11,632 nucleotides of DNA from an uncultured Bacteriovorax sp. (lineage in GTDB: Bacteria > Bdellovibrionota > Bacteriovoracia > Bacteriovoracales > Bacteriovoracaceae): the NCBI GenBank assembly GCA_946480715.1, contig CAMLKK010000063.1:1-11632 (forward strand). Direction: 5' to 3'. Within the stretch, counting starts at the first letter, position 1. Every line of letters starts with the position of its first letter. The translations under genes were made by a program, and so were the position numbers. This document shows, in pieces, positions 1 through 7,443 of this stretch. The notes under the pieces were generated by a model that did not search any database, was not told the DNA's origin, and worked only from the letters and a program-made list of their open reading frames with translations.

Positions 1-1448
1 TGGTTCATTTGCACACCAAGAGTATATCGGCCCAACTGCATAATAGGATCGTTACTCGCTCCAAGAGCGTCTGTCGCTGCTTTATCATATGATTTATCAG
101 ATGCGTTTGCAGGACAGATGATTCCGTTATTCTTAATCGTTGTCATCAATCTGCGGTTATTACATCTCTCGATTGGTGAAGACCAATCGTATTTCGGATC
201 ATTTGATTTAGGATACATTCCCACTTGTTTATCGATGTAATCACCGATGCGGACAAGGCGTTCATTAATTTGTTTTGAAGGAATTGGAACAATAAAATAA
301 AGTGTGGCCATATCTTTAAGGGCACCTTTCTTAAGCATTGGAAGAAAAGATTGGGCCATCTCACATGAACCAGGAACTGGATCGGGAACAATTTTTTCTA
401 CACATGTTTCGTTACCTTCAGCATCTGTAGAACATTCTGTAACTTTTTTTGTACGTGCACAGGCGCTAGTGGCAACACCAATACTGCTATCAACGCCCTG
501 AACGCAGGCATTGTAGATTTTTACGTTATCATCATTTTCTCTTACGTTGTCTTCTGCACTTTTTACAGCTGCTACAAGTAGTTTTTCTCTCCATGGAATA
601 CGAGCTGTCTCTCTAACTTTAGATCCGTTGCTGTCCATTCCGAAAAGTGATGAACCTGTCATTGAATCAATTGAGATGTTGAGAGTTTCAATTTGAAATT
701 CGATCGCCTTCAATTGAAGGTCACTATTTTCTTCTTTTTTTGAAATAAGATTATTCATGCTTTCATTCATAAGCGTCAGACGATCGCGAAGAAGAGCATC
801 ACGTGTTTTTTCGGCGGCTACATAGGCCTTAATTGTTTTCCACCAAGTCACGAGTGAAACTGGATGAGTTTCTCCTACTGGTTTACAAAGTTTTTCTCCA
901 ACTTCTGAAATCCCCCAAAGAAAACTTGTGAGCTCGAGAGTTTTTGCAGAATAATCACCTTCTGAAAGGGGTGAATCACTTGATCCCTCTTCCGGAGTTA
1001 CATTCACACCGTTATACTCGCGGTAAAAAGGTCCACCGATGACACCAGCAGTTTCTGATGAAGAACCTTCCGCTGCTTTTTCACAACGAAATGAAGTCAT
1101 CGGAGCTCCAGGTTCAGAAGTTGGAACTCCTCTGTAACCTTCACGGCATCCACCTGACTGGCCTTGACCTGTATAAGTCCAACTCGATTCAACCGCAGGA
1201 TAATTTCCTGAAGCTGGACATGGCCCGCATCCACCAACGCATTGAGGGTATGTAGCAATTGGGTAAAGCGTACAAGACCCACCACCATCAATTATAGGCG
1301 CACCAGCGATCCCTGTTTCCAGAGTGGCATCAGCACTTGCCCCAGTGAACGTAACGCCGTAGGAAGGCGATATCCCTGGTAGAAGCATGCTTGCGCAAAT
1401 AAGAGGAGTAATAAGCATTGAGCGAATTGTGTTTGTGATTTTCTTCAT
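1..1448 (-). CDS. Paralogue C: large exported protein of unrecognised family (3' end outside window)
   Basis: The frame is open from ATG at 1448 to the left window edge: 482 codons and no stop, so the C terminus is missing. Function unknown. Residues 1-31 form a signal peptide (MKK start, hydrophobic core, likely cleavage after SYG), so the protein should be exported. Residues 55-125 are a Cys-rich insert (C59, C70, C74, C77, C101, C122) absent from A and B. Family features follow: GGPFYREYNGV at 138-148, ELTSFLWGISEVGEKLCKP near 172-190, a helical Trp-rich stretch (TWWK at 201), RIPWRE at 283, and the DPVPGSC motif ending at C362. The eight family cysteines are C188, C315, C330, C339, C349, C362, C429 and C445. 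The visible part ends in NDPIMQLGRYTLGVQMN, matching B rather than A. Its start lacks a Shine-Dalgarno site. The reading frame is certain, its role is not. Confidence 0.9.
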   Translation of the reverse strand, partial: MKKITNTIRSMLITPLICASMLLPGISPSYGVTFTGASADATLETGIAGAPIIDGGGSCTLYPIATYPQCVGGCGPCPASGNYPAVESSWTYTGQGQSGGCREGYRGVPTSEPGAPMTSFRCEKAAEGSSSETAGVIGGPFYREYNGVNVTPEEGSSDSPLSEGDYSAKTLELTSFLWGISEVGEKLCKPVGETHPVSLVTWWKTIKAYVAAEKTRDALLRDRLTLMNESMNNLISKKEENSDLQLKAIEFQIETLNISIDSMTGSSLFGMDSNGSKVRETARIPWREKLLVAAVKSAEDNVRENDDNVKIYNACVQGVDSSIGVATSACARTKKVTECSTDAEGNETCVEKIVPDPVPGSCEMAQSFLPMLKKGALKDMATLYFIVPIPSKQINERLVRIGDYIDKQVGMYPKSNDPKYDWSSPIERCNNRRLMTTIKNNGIICPANASDKSYDKAATDALGASNDPIMQLGRYTLGVQMN

Positions 1449-1474
1449 AACAATAATTTTAATCGTAAGAGATG
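1449..1474 (-). promoter_or_regulatory. Conserved leader of paralogue C
   Basis: Directly upstream of the C start, the minus strand reads CATCTCTT, then a short spacer, then TTAAAATTATTGTT-ATG. Paralogue A has CATCCCTT followed by TTAAAATTGTTGTT-ATG at the same place. No purine-rich Shine-Dalgarno is visible. Conservation between two genes that have diverged elsewhere suggests a translational or RNA-level element, though recent duplication could also explain it. Confidence 0.4.
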
Positions 1475-1487
1475 TTGCCATCGAGTT

Positions 1488-1516
1488 TTTATGTTGTGTT
1501 TTTGCAAATTAAACAA
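1488..1516 (-). promoter_or_regulatory. Candidate promoter of paralogue C
   Basis: On the minus strand TTGTTT (1516-1511) and CATAAA (1493-1488) are separated by exactly 17 nt. That is a fair but weak match to a sigma-70-type promoter (3/6 and 4/6 against TTGACA/TATAAT). It lies about 40 nt upstream of the C start and downstream of the terminator that closes B, where a fresh promoter would be needed. AT-rich sequence makes chance matches easy. Confidence 0.3.
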
Positions 1517-1539
1517 TGAATTCATACAGTTAGAGTGTC

Positions 1540-1557
1540 GGGACGTCCCTTCAAGGG
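1540..1557 (-). repeat. Two overlapping, mutually exclusive inverted repeats
   Basis: GGGACGTCCC (1540-1549) is a perfect 10-nt palindrome, and CCCTTCAAGGG (1547-1557) is a second inverted repeat sharing its CCC. Only one of the two could pair at a time. They lie between the terminator of B and the start of C. This could be an operator for a dimeric regulator or just a local structure; no known site was recognised. Confidence 0.4.
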
Positions 1558-1571
1558 GAAAAATTGGTGCC

Positions 1572-1606
1572 AAAAAAAAACGCCATGAATTTCTCCATGG
1601 CGTTTT
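1572..1606 (-). terminator. Rho-independent terminator after paralogue B
   Basis: The stem AACGCCATG (1579-1587) pairs perfectly with CATGGCGTT (1596-1604) around an 8-nt loop, and A/T pairs extend it to 11 bp. On the minus strand the stem is followed by a run of nine T (complement of 1572-1580). It begins 24 nt after the stop codon of B. T-rich sequence on the other side could make it work in both directions, but no plus-strand gene needs it. Confidence 0.9.
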
Positions 1607-1630
1607 CTTATTTTTACTTTTTCTTAGTAA

Positions 1631-4354
1631 TTACTGATCTACGTTTTCAAGTCCTAATTTATTTCTCGAAGAATTGTAACGATTCGAGATTTTCTTGAAG
1701 AGATCTGGCTTAGGTACTGGACGAGTATTTTCTTTCGGAGGAATCACTCCAGCAAAGAAGCCTTCGTTTTTCTCAGGAGCAGAATTTGTTGATGAAGGAC
1801 TTCTGCTTCCATATGATCCAGCAGATCCGCCACCGTACGATCCACCTGACGAATACGATCCACTTCTATTGAATGCACTACCAGCTGATCCAGATGAATC
1901 ACTGCTTGGAGTATACGATGCAGATTTCATCGAACTCGCAGCTGCCGCAAGACCTGCTGGATCGTAGACTCCGTTCATTGCACTAGCAAGACCTGAACTA
2001 TTTTTCTTAACAAAGTTTTTATCGAAAGCACCACCAAGTTTACTTTCGAGAGTTGTAGCGAGTTTTTTCTCATCAACTGCTGCGTTCTTTGCAAATCTTC
2101 TCATTTGATCATATTGAGCGATAGAGTTTTTACCTGCATCTTTTTTAATCTCAGCGATAGAATTGGCCGCTGAAGAAGAAAGAGCATAGTTTCTACCAGT
2201 CACACTTCTATTAGCACCGTTTGCTGAGCGACTTAGTCCAGAAGATGAATTCATAGAAGCTGCGTTTGCACCTGCTCCTGTATCTGAAACAGAGTTACCA
2301 GCGGCCGCATAGCTATTCGCACCTGCTGTACCATCAGCTGTTGCTGAATTGTAATTAACTCTTCCAGAACCATTTCCATTTGCCGCTGATCCTGATGCTC
2401 CCACTGCTGAGTATACACCTTCACCCGAGCTTACTGCAGAAGATCCTGCTCCAAGAGCATTCGCGAGCACCGGACCATTAGAAGGGTTGTTAGTTGGTTT
2501 TGTACCAGGAGTTGGCTTCTCTTGTTTTTTACCTTCAAATAATGCTTTTGTATCAGCATATAATTTTAGAAGACGTTCACGTTTTTGAAGCATGATTGAA
2601 ACTTTAACTTTATCCGCTTCAACAACTTTTGAAATTAAATTATCAACGTATTTGAAGTATGGTTCACGATCAATTGGTTGACCTAGATACATATCTGTGA
2701 AGTTCCAGTTCTCTTGAAATTTTTTAGTTGTTGCTTCAAGAGATGGTTCATAGATACCCATAGTAGCAAGGAAAGTTTTTGCACTATCCGAAACAGCTGA
2801 TGCTGGTGGAAGTTTGTAATCCGGCTCTGGTGATTTTGTTCCCGAAAATGTTGAACATTTTTCAGCTGTACATGGCTTCACTTCAAGCTTGTATTCACCA
2901 GCTAATTTATCGTGGAAAGCAGCGTCTCCGATTTTATCGTAAGTTCCACCTGTAAGATATGCTTTACCTCTTTCACTTCCTACAACGAGATCATTAAGAG
3001 CAGCTTCTGCCTGGAAGTCATCCATGCCTTTAGCTTTGAAATCTTCATAAGCACGACGAGCAAATTCATATTCTACTTCATTCAAATGAACACCAAGGGC
3101 ATAACGACCAACTTGCATAATTGGATCATTTGATTCTCCAATACCTGCAACTTTTGCTTTATCCCAAGCTTTATCATCTACGTTTGAAGGACAGATCATA
3201 CCGCCATCTTTAAATGTAGTGAGAAGTTGTTTTTCTTGACATGGTTTAAGAGGTGAAGTCCAGTCGAAATTTTTATCATCCGACTTTGGATACATGCTTA
3301 CCGCTTTATCAATATACTGACCAACACGAACACCTCGTTCATTAATTTGTTTTGAAGGAATTGGAACAGTTAAATAAAGAGTCGCAAGATCTGTAAGTGG
3401 TCCTCTTTGAAGAATTGGCAGATAAGATGAGGCCATTGCACATGATCCAGGAACTGGATCCGGTACTTTTTTCGTCGTACAAACTTGAGCACCAACACCA
3501 GAGTTTTCACCCTCTGTACATTCTTCTACATCTTTAGTTCTCTCGCAGGCCTTCTGAGCGATAGCAATACTTTCGTTCACGCCTTCAGTACATTGCTTAT
3601 AAACTTTTACAATTTTTTCATTCTCTTTTGTATTTTCTTTAGCACTTTTTGCTGCTTGAACAAGGAGAGCTTCTCTCCAAGGAATACGAGCAGTCGCTCT
3701 CGATTCTCCAGCTTTTGAATCCATACTAAAAAGTGTTGAACCACTGAGTGAATCGATTGAAATGTTAAGAAGTTCGATTTGATAATTGATGGCCTTCAAT
3801 TGAAGAGCAGCATTTTCTGCTGTATTGCCTGTGAGCTCTTCCATTTTACCATTCATAATCTCAATTCTTTGTTTCATGAGATTATCGCGAATTTTTTCTG
3901 CAGCAATATAGTTCTTAATAACTTTCCACCAAGACACTAACGAAGGTGGATGTTTTTCACCAACTGGCTTACAAAGTTTTTCTCCAACTTCTGCAATTCC
4001 CCATAGGAAGCTTGTTAGCTCCAGAGATTGCGCGAGATATTTATCTTCAGCGATTGGATCTCCACCACCAGCTGGAACACCATTATATTCACGGTTCCAA
4101 GGTCCACCAGTAAGTGGTTTCACATCCGCAAGAGGATTGAATTTATCATCGATTTTAACTTCACCATCATAACCGCCTTCATAAGGCTTGATGAATTCTG
4201 CCATCGATGTACCCAAGTTATGAACTTCATCGACACCAGCAACACCAGTAGTTGGACCAACAACAAAGTTTTGTCCATACGTGGCCGGGCTCAAAAGTCC
4301 CATACAAAGGAGTGTTGAAATTAGAGAACGACAAATTGGATTTTTTGTTTTCAT
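1631..4354 (-). CDS. Paralogue B: large exported Ser/Gly-rich protein of unrecognised family
   Basis: Complete 907-residue protein starting at ATG 4354; function unknown. Residues 1-27 look like a signal peptide (likely cleavage after TYG). Then come FNPLADVKPL...GGPWNREYNGV (72-93), ELTSFLWGIAEVGEKLC (112-128), a helical region with SWWK (141-144), RIPWRE (223) and the DPVPGSC motif at 299-305. The eight family cysteines are C128, C255, C270, C279, C292, C305, C372 and C388. Residues 392-510 hold the NDPIMQ.GRYALGV domain and an extra pair, C495/C500. A second helical block (515-607, GIYEPSLE...YLGQP) resembles A. Low-complexity Ser/Ala/Gly/Asn linkers (about 631-715 and 810-860) surround another helical patch, and the tail KPDLFKKISNRYN (882-894)...LGLENV matches A. 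No Shine-Dalgarno is seen. A surface or extracellular structural or adhesive role fits the composition, but that is inference. Confidence 0.93.
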   Translation of the reverse strand: MKTKNPICRSLISTLLCMGLLSPATYGQNFVVGPTTGVAGVDEVHNLGTSMAEFIKPYEGGYDGEVKIDDKFNPLADVKPLTGGPWNREYNGVPAGGGDPIAEDKYLAQSLELTSFLWGIAEVGEKLCKPVGEKHPPSLVSWWKVIKNYIAAEKIRDNLMKQRIEIMNGKMEELTGNTAENAALQLKAINYQIELLNISIDSLSGSTLFSMDSKAGESRATARIPWREALLVQAAKSAKENTKENEKIVKVYKQCTEGVNESIAIAQKACERTKDVEECTEGENSGVGAQVCTTKKVPDPVPGSCAMASSYLPILQRGPLTDLATLYLTVPIPSKQINERGVRVGQYIDKAVSMYPKSDDKNFDWTSPLKPCQEKQLLTTFKDGGMICPSNVDDKAWDKAKVAGIGESNDPIMQVGRYALGVHLNEVEYEFARRAYEDFKAKGMDDFQAEAALNDLVVGSERGKAYLTGGTYDKIGDAAFHDKLAGEYKLEVKPCTAEKCSTFSGTKSPEPDYKLPPASAVSDSAKTFLATMGIYEPSLEATTKKFQENWNFTDMYLGQPIDREPYFKYVDNLISKVVEADKVKVSIMLQKRERLLKLYADTKALFEGKKQEKPTPGTKPTNNPSNGPVLANALGAGSSAVSSGEGVYSAVGASGSAANGNGSGRVNYNSATADGTAGANSYAAAGNSVSDTGAGANAASMNSSSGLSRSANGANRSVTGRNYALSSSAANSIAEIKKDAGKNSIAQYDQMRRFAKNAAVDEKKLATTLESKLGGAFDKNFVKKNSSGLASAMNGVYDPAGLAAAASSMKSASYTPSSDSSGSAGSAFNRSGSYSSGGSYGGGSAGSYGSRSPSSTNSAPEKNEGFFAGVIPPKENTRPVPKPDLFKKISNRYNSSRNKLGLENVDQ
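1802..1864 (-). repeat. GSY/GGS tandem low-complexity repeat coding segment in B
   Basis: Residues 831-851 of B consist of imperfect repeats of SGSY, GGSY and AGSY units rich in Ser, Gly and Tyr. A has a different repeat (YGASF) in the corresponding region, so position and composition are conserved but the exact unit is not. It likely encodes a flexible or self-associating linker before the conserved tail. Confidence 0.6.
2210..2464 (-). repeat. Ser/Ala/Gly/Asn low-complexity linker coding segment in B
   Basis: Residues about 631-715 of B are almost entirely Ser, Ala, Gly, Asn, Thr and Val, with no cysteine and very few charged residues. They separate the helical block from a short charged helical patch beginning with GRNYALS. 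A has an equivalent linker ending in GRNFAIS. This is probably a flexible extracellular spacer. Confidence 0.6.
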
Positions 4355-4497
4355 ATAAGCATTTTATCGGATGATCTATGCTCATTTGTTATGAAATTTG
4401 TTGATTCCTTTAAAAGTTTTTTAATTTTAAGAACTTATTGAGGGTCTTGAATGATTCTTAGGACTTCAAAACTGCCATTTTTTGGAGGTGATGACCC

Positions 4498-7443
4498 TTA
4501 TTGATCATCACCTTCTACAGTTTCTAAACCGAGGCGCGAGCGGCCCGAATTGTTGTAGCGATCAGTGATTCTTTTAAAGAGATCTGGTTTCTCCACTTTG
4601 CGGTACTCACCATAAGGACGGGTTGCAGATGCAGATCCGTTGTCCGATTTTGTCAAGTATTGACCCGAGCGTTTACTATTCGCTGATGCTTGATTTGAAT
4701 TGCCGTTCCCGGCTTGATTGTAACTTCCGGACCGGATTCCATTTGCTGGAGAATGATCGTTTGAATTTGATTTAGAAGATGTTCTCGTAGATGCCACTGA
4801 TCCACCGAGATTAGAACTTCCAGAAAAGCTCGCACCATAATCACTTGAGGCACCGAAAGAACTTCCTTTCGTACTGCCGAAGCTCGCTCCATAAGAATTA
4901 TCCGCAAACTCAACACTTTCCTGCATTGGAGCTACACCGCCGCTCATGGCATCGTCTAAAATCTTTGCATGCTTTTTAGCAAACTGATTGCTTAATGTTT
5001 CACTCATATTTTTTGAAATTTTTGCTGAGATCGCATCAGAGTCAAAACCCTTCCCTGTTGTTTTTGAAATTTGTGAGCTTAAAGATCGTGCTTTCTTTTG
5101 CAGAGAATTTAAATTCCTCTTACTCAATTCAATTTGATCACGGCTGCTTTTTGAAATTGCAAAGTTTCTTCCAGCGCTATTACTTGCTGATCCACCAGTC
5201 GAGAGCGTTGATGAAGAATTTGATCCGCTTCCAGATTTAAGCAGAACACTTGAATGAGCTCCACTTGATGACGTTGTCGTTCCAAAATTAACTGCTCCTG
5301 ATCCACTTGCGGCCTCTGCAAGTGTGCCGGTTGCTGGTCCATTGATTTTCGTATTCGTACTTCCTGGAGTATTACCCGCACTGCTTTTAGAAGGATCAAC
5401 TTGTGCTAAATTAACAGCGGCCGCTCCAGATCCTGTTCCTTGATCAAGCAGTCGCTTTAATCGCGCATGCAAATCGAGTAGTTTTTGGCGATCACTCACA
5501 AGTTTGGAAAGTTTTGCACGATCAGCACTGATGACTTCTTCAATAAGCTTGATGACGTATTTAAAATAGAGCTTACGAGCATTTGGTTGCCCCAGATAAA
5601 GATCAGTTGTGTTGAAGTTCGCTTTAAATTTTTCAGTTGCTTCTTTTAAAGCTGGTTCATAAATTCCCATTGCTGTTAGAAAAGATTTCGCACTTTCGGT
5701 AACGTTATCTGCGGGTGGAAGATTAAAAGGTTCTATCGCCTTTTGTTCAACAGCAATTGATTCTTTTTGTGTAGATTCAATAGTGCTTGCAACGATCATG
5801 GGATTCTTTAAACAACTCTCCAAATTTTGTTGCCAGTTAAATTGCGGATCGGTCGCTGCATGCAACTTCGAAGTATGAAAGTTAACAGTAGCTCCGAGTT
5901 GGTTTAATCGATCGGCCACACTTTGCTGTGGAGGAAGAGCAAGAAGTGCAGTCATCTCGCTGAGAGCACCGTTTAACATTGATGGAAAATTTTCCTTGGC
6001 CATTTCACACGATCCAGGAACAGGATCAGCAATTGTGACTGTAGTTGATTGAATTTCACTACCGTCCATGCACTCACCACCGGCACAATTACCAGTGTTC
6101 GTAATCGAACTTACCCAATTACTCCAGGCCTTATATTCGTTAGGACACGTTTCATATTTGTCTGTCCCCGTACTGCAATGAAACCAGTTTTTATAAAGAT
6201 TTAATGTCTTCGTACGTTCACAAGCTTGTTGGGCAACAGATTTGTTACTGGTGATTGTAGTAATACATGAAGAAACATTTGATCCATCAATTTTCATATT
6301 GGCCGTCGAAATAATTTTATCAACCGCCACTTTATCAAATGATGTGGCCGGTGCATCCGAAGGACAAATGATCCCATGATCCTTAACTGTATCAATCATT
6401 GGTTTCAAACATTTTCCAAGCGGAGTTGTCCAATCATATTTAGGATCATTTGAAACTGGGAAACCACCAACTGTGGCAGTGATCACTTCACCAATATTAA
6501 TTATTTTTCCATTCACTGTTTTGGAAGGTGCAGGTACCGAGAGATAAGTTTCTACGAGATTTTTTAAAGGGCCACCTTGAAGTGCAGGCAGCATCGAACT
6601 AACCATTGCACACGAACCTGGAACAGGATCAGGTTTAGTGACTTCTACACAAACAGCAGGTGCATCGGCCGTAGCTCCTGGGGTACACTCCTGAACTTTT
6701 TTTGTTCGGGCACATCCTGCAGTCGCTGCACTTTTACTTCCTTCAATGCCAGCTAAGCACGATTTATAAACCTCTCCATTTTTAACATCTTCTAATTCAT
6801 TTTTTTCAGAGGCCTTATATGCGGCCGCAAGCAAGTTTTCTCGCCAAGGCAGTCGAGCAGTCGCTCGAGCAACGGCCGCTTGATTATCGAGCGCAAAAAG
6901 AGTTGAACCTGCAATTGAATCGATGCTCATATTCAGACTTTGCACCTGAAACTCAATGGCCTTTAATTGAAGTTCGTTTTTATCGCCTGAACGAATTTCA
7001 TCCATGTACAAATTTAATTTTTCAATACGATCGCGCATAAGAGCATCGCGAGATTTTTCTGCGGCCACATAATTCTTAGTGAAGAACCACCAATCAACCA
7101 ACGACTGAACCCATTTTCCACTTACTGGTTTACATAATTTTTGCCCAACTTCCGTGATCCCCCACATGAAACTTGTCATCTCTAAAGATTTAGCGAGATA
7201 AGTTTCTTCATTCATCGGTGCTGCTGATTCGTCATCAACCTCTACACCGTTGTAAGAGCGGTTATAAGGCCCTGCAGGAAGAGGTTGCAGATCCTTGAGT
7301 GGATTAAAATCTCCATTCGTTGTGACTTGTCCTGAATATTCTGAAACGGGAATTGAAGTTGTGTGTCCCGCGACTGGTAAAAACAACGCTACTATCGTTA
7401 AGGTCGTCAGCGCTTTTCGAAAGTATTGATTTAATGTTTTCAT
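4498..7443 (-). CDS. Paralogue A: large exported protein with duplicated Cys module, unrecognised family
   Basis: 981 residues from ATG 7443. The frame extends to a TTG at 7479, but the ATG gives a clean signal peptide (MKTLNQYFRK, then a hydrophobic stretch to LPVAG). Function unknown. It shares FNPLKDLQPL...GPYNRSYNGV (46-67), MTSFMWGITEVGQKLC (89-104), the VDWW helical region, LPWRE and DPVPGSC with B and C. Family cysteines are C104, C229, C244, C253, C265, C278, C345 and C360. Unlike B and C, it then carries a second Cys/DPVPGSC module (392-544, eight cysteines) in place of the NDPIMQ domain. The helical block at 575-666 (GIYEPALK...YLGQP), a Ser/Gly linker (670-758), a helical patch starting GRNFAIS, YGASF repeats and the tail KPDLFKRITDRYN...LGLETV match B. 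It lies 139 nt after the hydrolase gene and has no Shine-Dalgarno. Confidence 0.92.
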   Translation of the reverse strand: MKTLNQYFRKALTTLTIVALFLPVAGHTTSIPVSEYSGQVTTNGDFNPLKDLQPLPAGPYNRSYNGVEVDDESAAPMNEETYLAKSLEMTSFMWGITEVGQKLCKPVSGKWVQSLVDWWFFTKNYVAAEKSRDALMRDRIEKLNLYMDEIRSGDKNELQLKAIEFQVQSLNMSIDSIAGSTLFALDNQAAVARATARLPWRENLLAAAYKASEKNELEDVKNGEVYKSCLAGIEGSKSAATAGCARTKKVQECTPGATADAPAVCVEVTKPDPVPGSCAMVSSMLPALQGGPLKNLVETYLSVPAPSKTVNGKIINIGEVITATVGGFPVSNDPKYDWTTPLGKCLKPMIDTVKDHGIICPSDAPATSFDKVAVDKIISTANMKIDGSNVSSCITTITSNKSVAQQACERTKTLNLYKNWFHCSTGTDKYETCPNEYKAWSNWVSSITNTGNCAGGECMDGSEIQSTTVTIADPVPGSCEMAKENFPSMLNGALSEMTALLALPPQQSVADRLNQLGATVNFHTSKLHAATDPQFNWQQNLESCLKNPMIVASTIESTQKESIAVEQKAIEPFNLPPADNVTESAKSFLTAMGIYEPALKEATEKFKANFNTTDLYLGQPNARKLYFKYVIKLIEEVISADRAKLSKLVSDRQKLLDLHARLKRLLDQGTGSGAAAVNLAQVDPSKSSAGNTPGSTNTKINGPATGTLAEAASGSGAVNFGTTTSSSGAHSSVLLKSGSGSNSSSTLSTGGSASNSAGRNFAISKSSRDQIELSKRNLNSLQKKARSLSSQISKTTGKGFDSDAISAKISKNMSETLSNQFAKKHAKILDDAMSGGVAPMQESVEFADNSYGASFGSTKGSSFGASSDYGASFSGSSNLGGSVASTRTSSKSNSNDHSPANGIRSGSYNQAGNGNSNQASANSKRSGQYLTKSDNGSASATRPYGEYRKVEKPDLFKRITDRYNNSGRSRLGLETVEGDDQ
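4804..4896 (-). repeat. YGASF/SFGAS repeats in paralogue A
   Basis: Within about 31 codons A repeats YGASFGS, SSFGASS and YGASFSGSS, followed by a Ser/Gly stretch. These short aromatic-glycine units resemble low-complexity segments that self-associate in extracellular proteins. That comparison is by composition only. Confidence 0.6.
5170..5436 (-). repeat. Ser/Gly/Ala/Thr low-complexity linker coding segment in A
   Basis: About 89 codons encode mainly Ser, Gly, Ala, Thr and Asn with no cysteine, between the helical block and the GRNFAIS patch. The position is equivalent to the linker at 2210-2464 in B, while the sequence has diverged freely, as expected for a spacer. Confidence 0.6.
5812..6270 (-). 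repeat. Second copy of the Cys/DPVPGSC module in paralogue A
   Basis: Residues 392-544 of A repeat the layout of the upstream module: a Cys, then ACERTK, several cysteines, ADPVPGSCEMA, a Pro-rich stretch, FNWQQNL and a final Cys (C544). Copy 1 has CARTK, DPVPGSCAMV and YDWTTPLGKC. The copies have diverged strongly, so this is an old internal duplication. Confidence 0.75.
6409..6768 (-). repeat. First copy of the Cys/DPVPGSC module in paralogue A
   Basis: Residues 226-345 of A run from VYKSC through CARTKKVQEC, DPVPGSCAMV and PAPSK to YDWTTPLGKC. The same unit occurs once in B (251-372) and once in C (311-429), so this copy is the family-standard one and the downstream copy is the addition. 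Confidence 0.75.

Noticed and set aside
146..501. Open frames on both strands at 146-391 and 304-501
   Set aside because: They lie inside the long open frame of paralogue C in other frames; C is supported by extended similarity to A and B, so these are shadows.
1058..1291. Overlapping frames at 1058-1255 (+) and 1097-1291 (-)
   Set aside because: They fall within the Cys-rich N-terminal part of C, have no signal peptide, motif or ribosome binding site, and C reads through without a stop.
1695..1967. Plus-strand Pro/Asp/Leu-rich frame opposite the C-terminal part of B
   Set aside because: It is the reverse complement of the Ser/Gly repeat region of B, which yields open but biased antisense frames.
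4355..4497. AT-rich inverted repeat between A and B (AAGTT...AACTT) and AGGGTC/GACCCT pair
   Set aside because: The stems are 5-6 bp, and the second has a loop of about 45 nt; neither makes a credible terminator or switch. Nothing else was seen in this 143-nt gap.
2300..6830. Three GCGGCCGC octamers in AT-rich sequence (near 2304, 5417 and 6821)
   Set aside because: Each encodes Ala-Ala runs in A or B, so codon use explains them without a special site.
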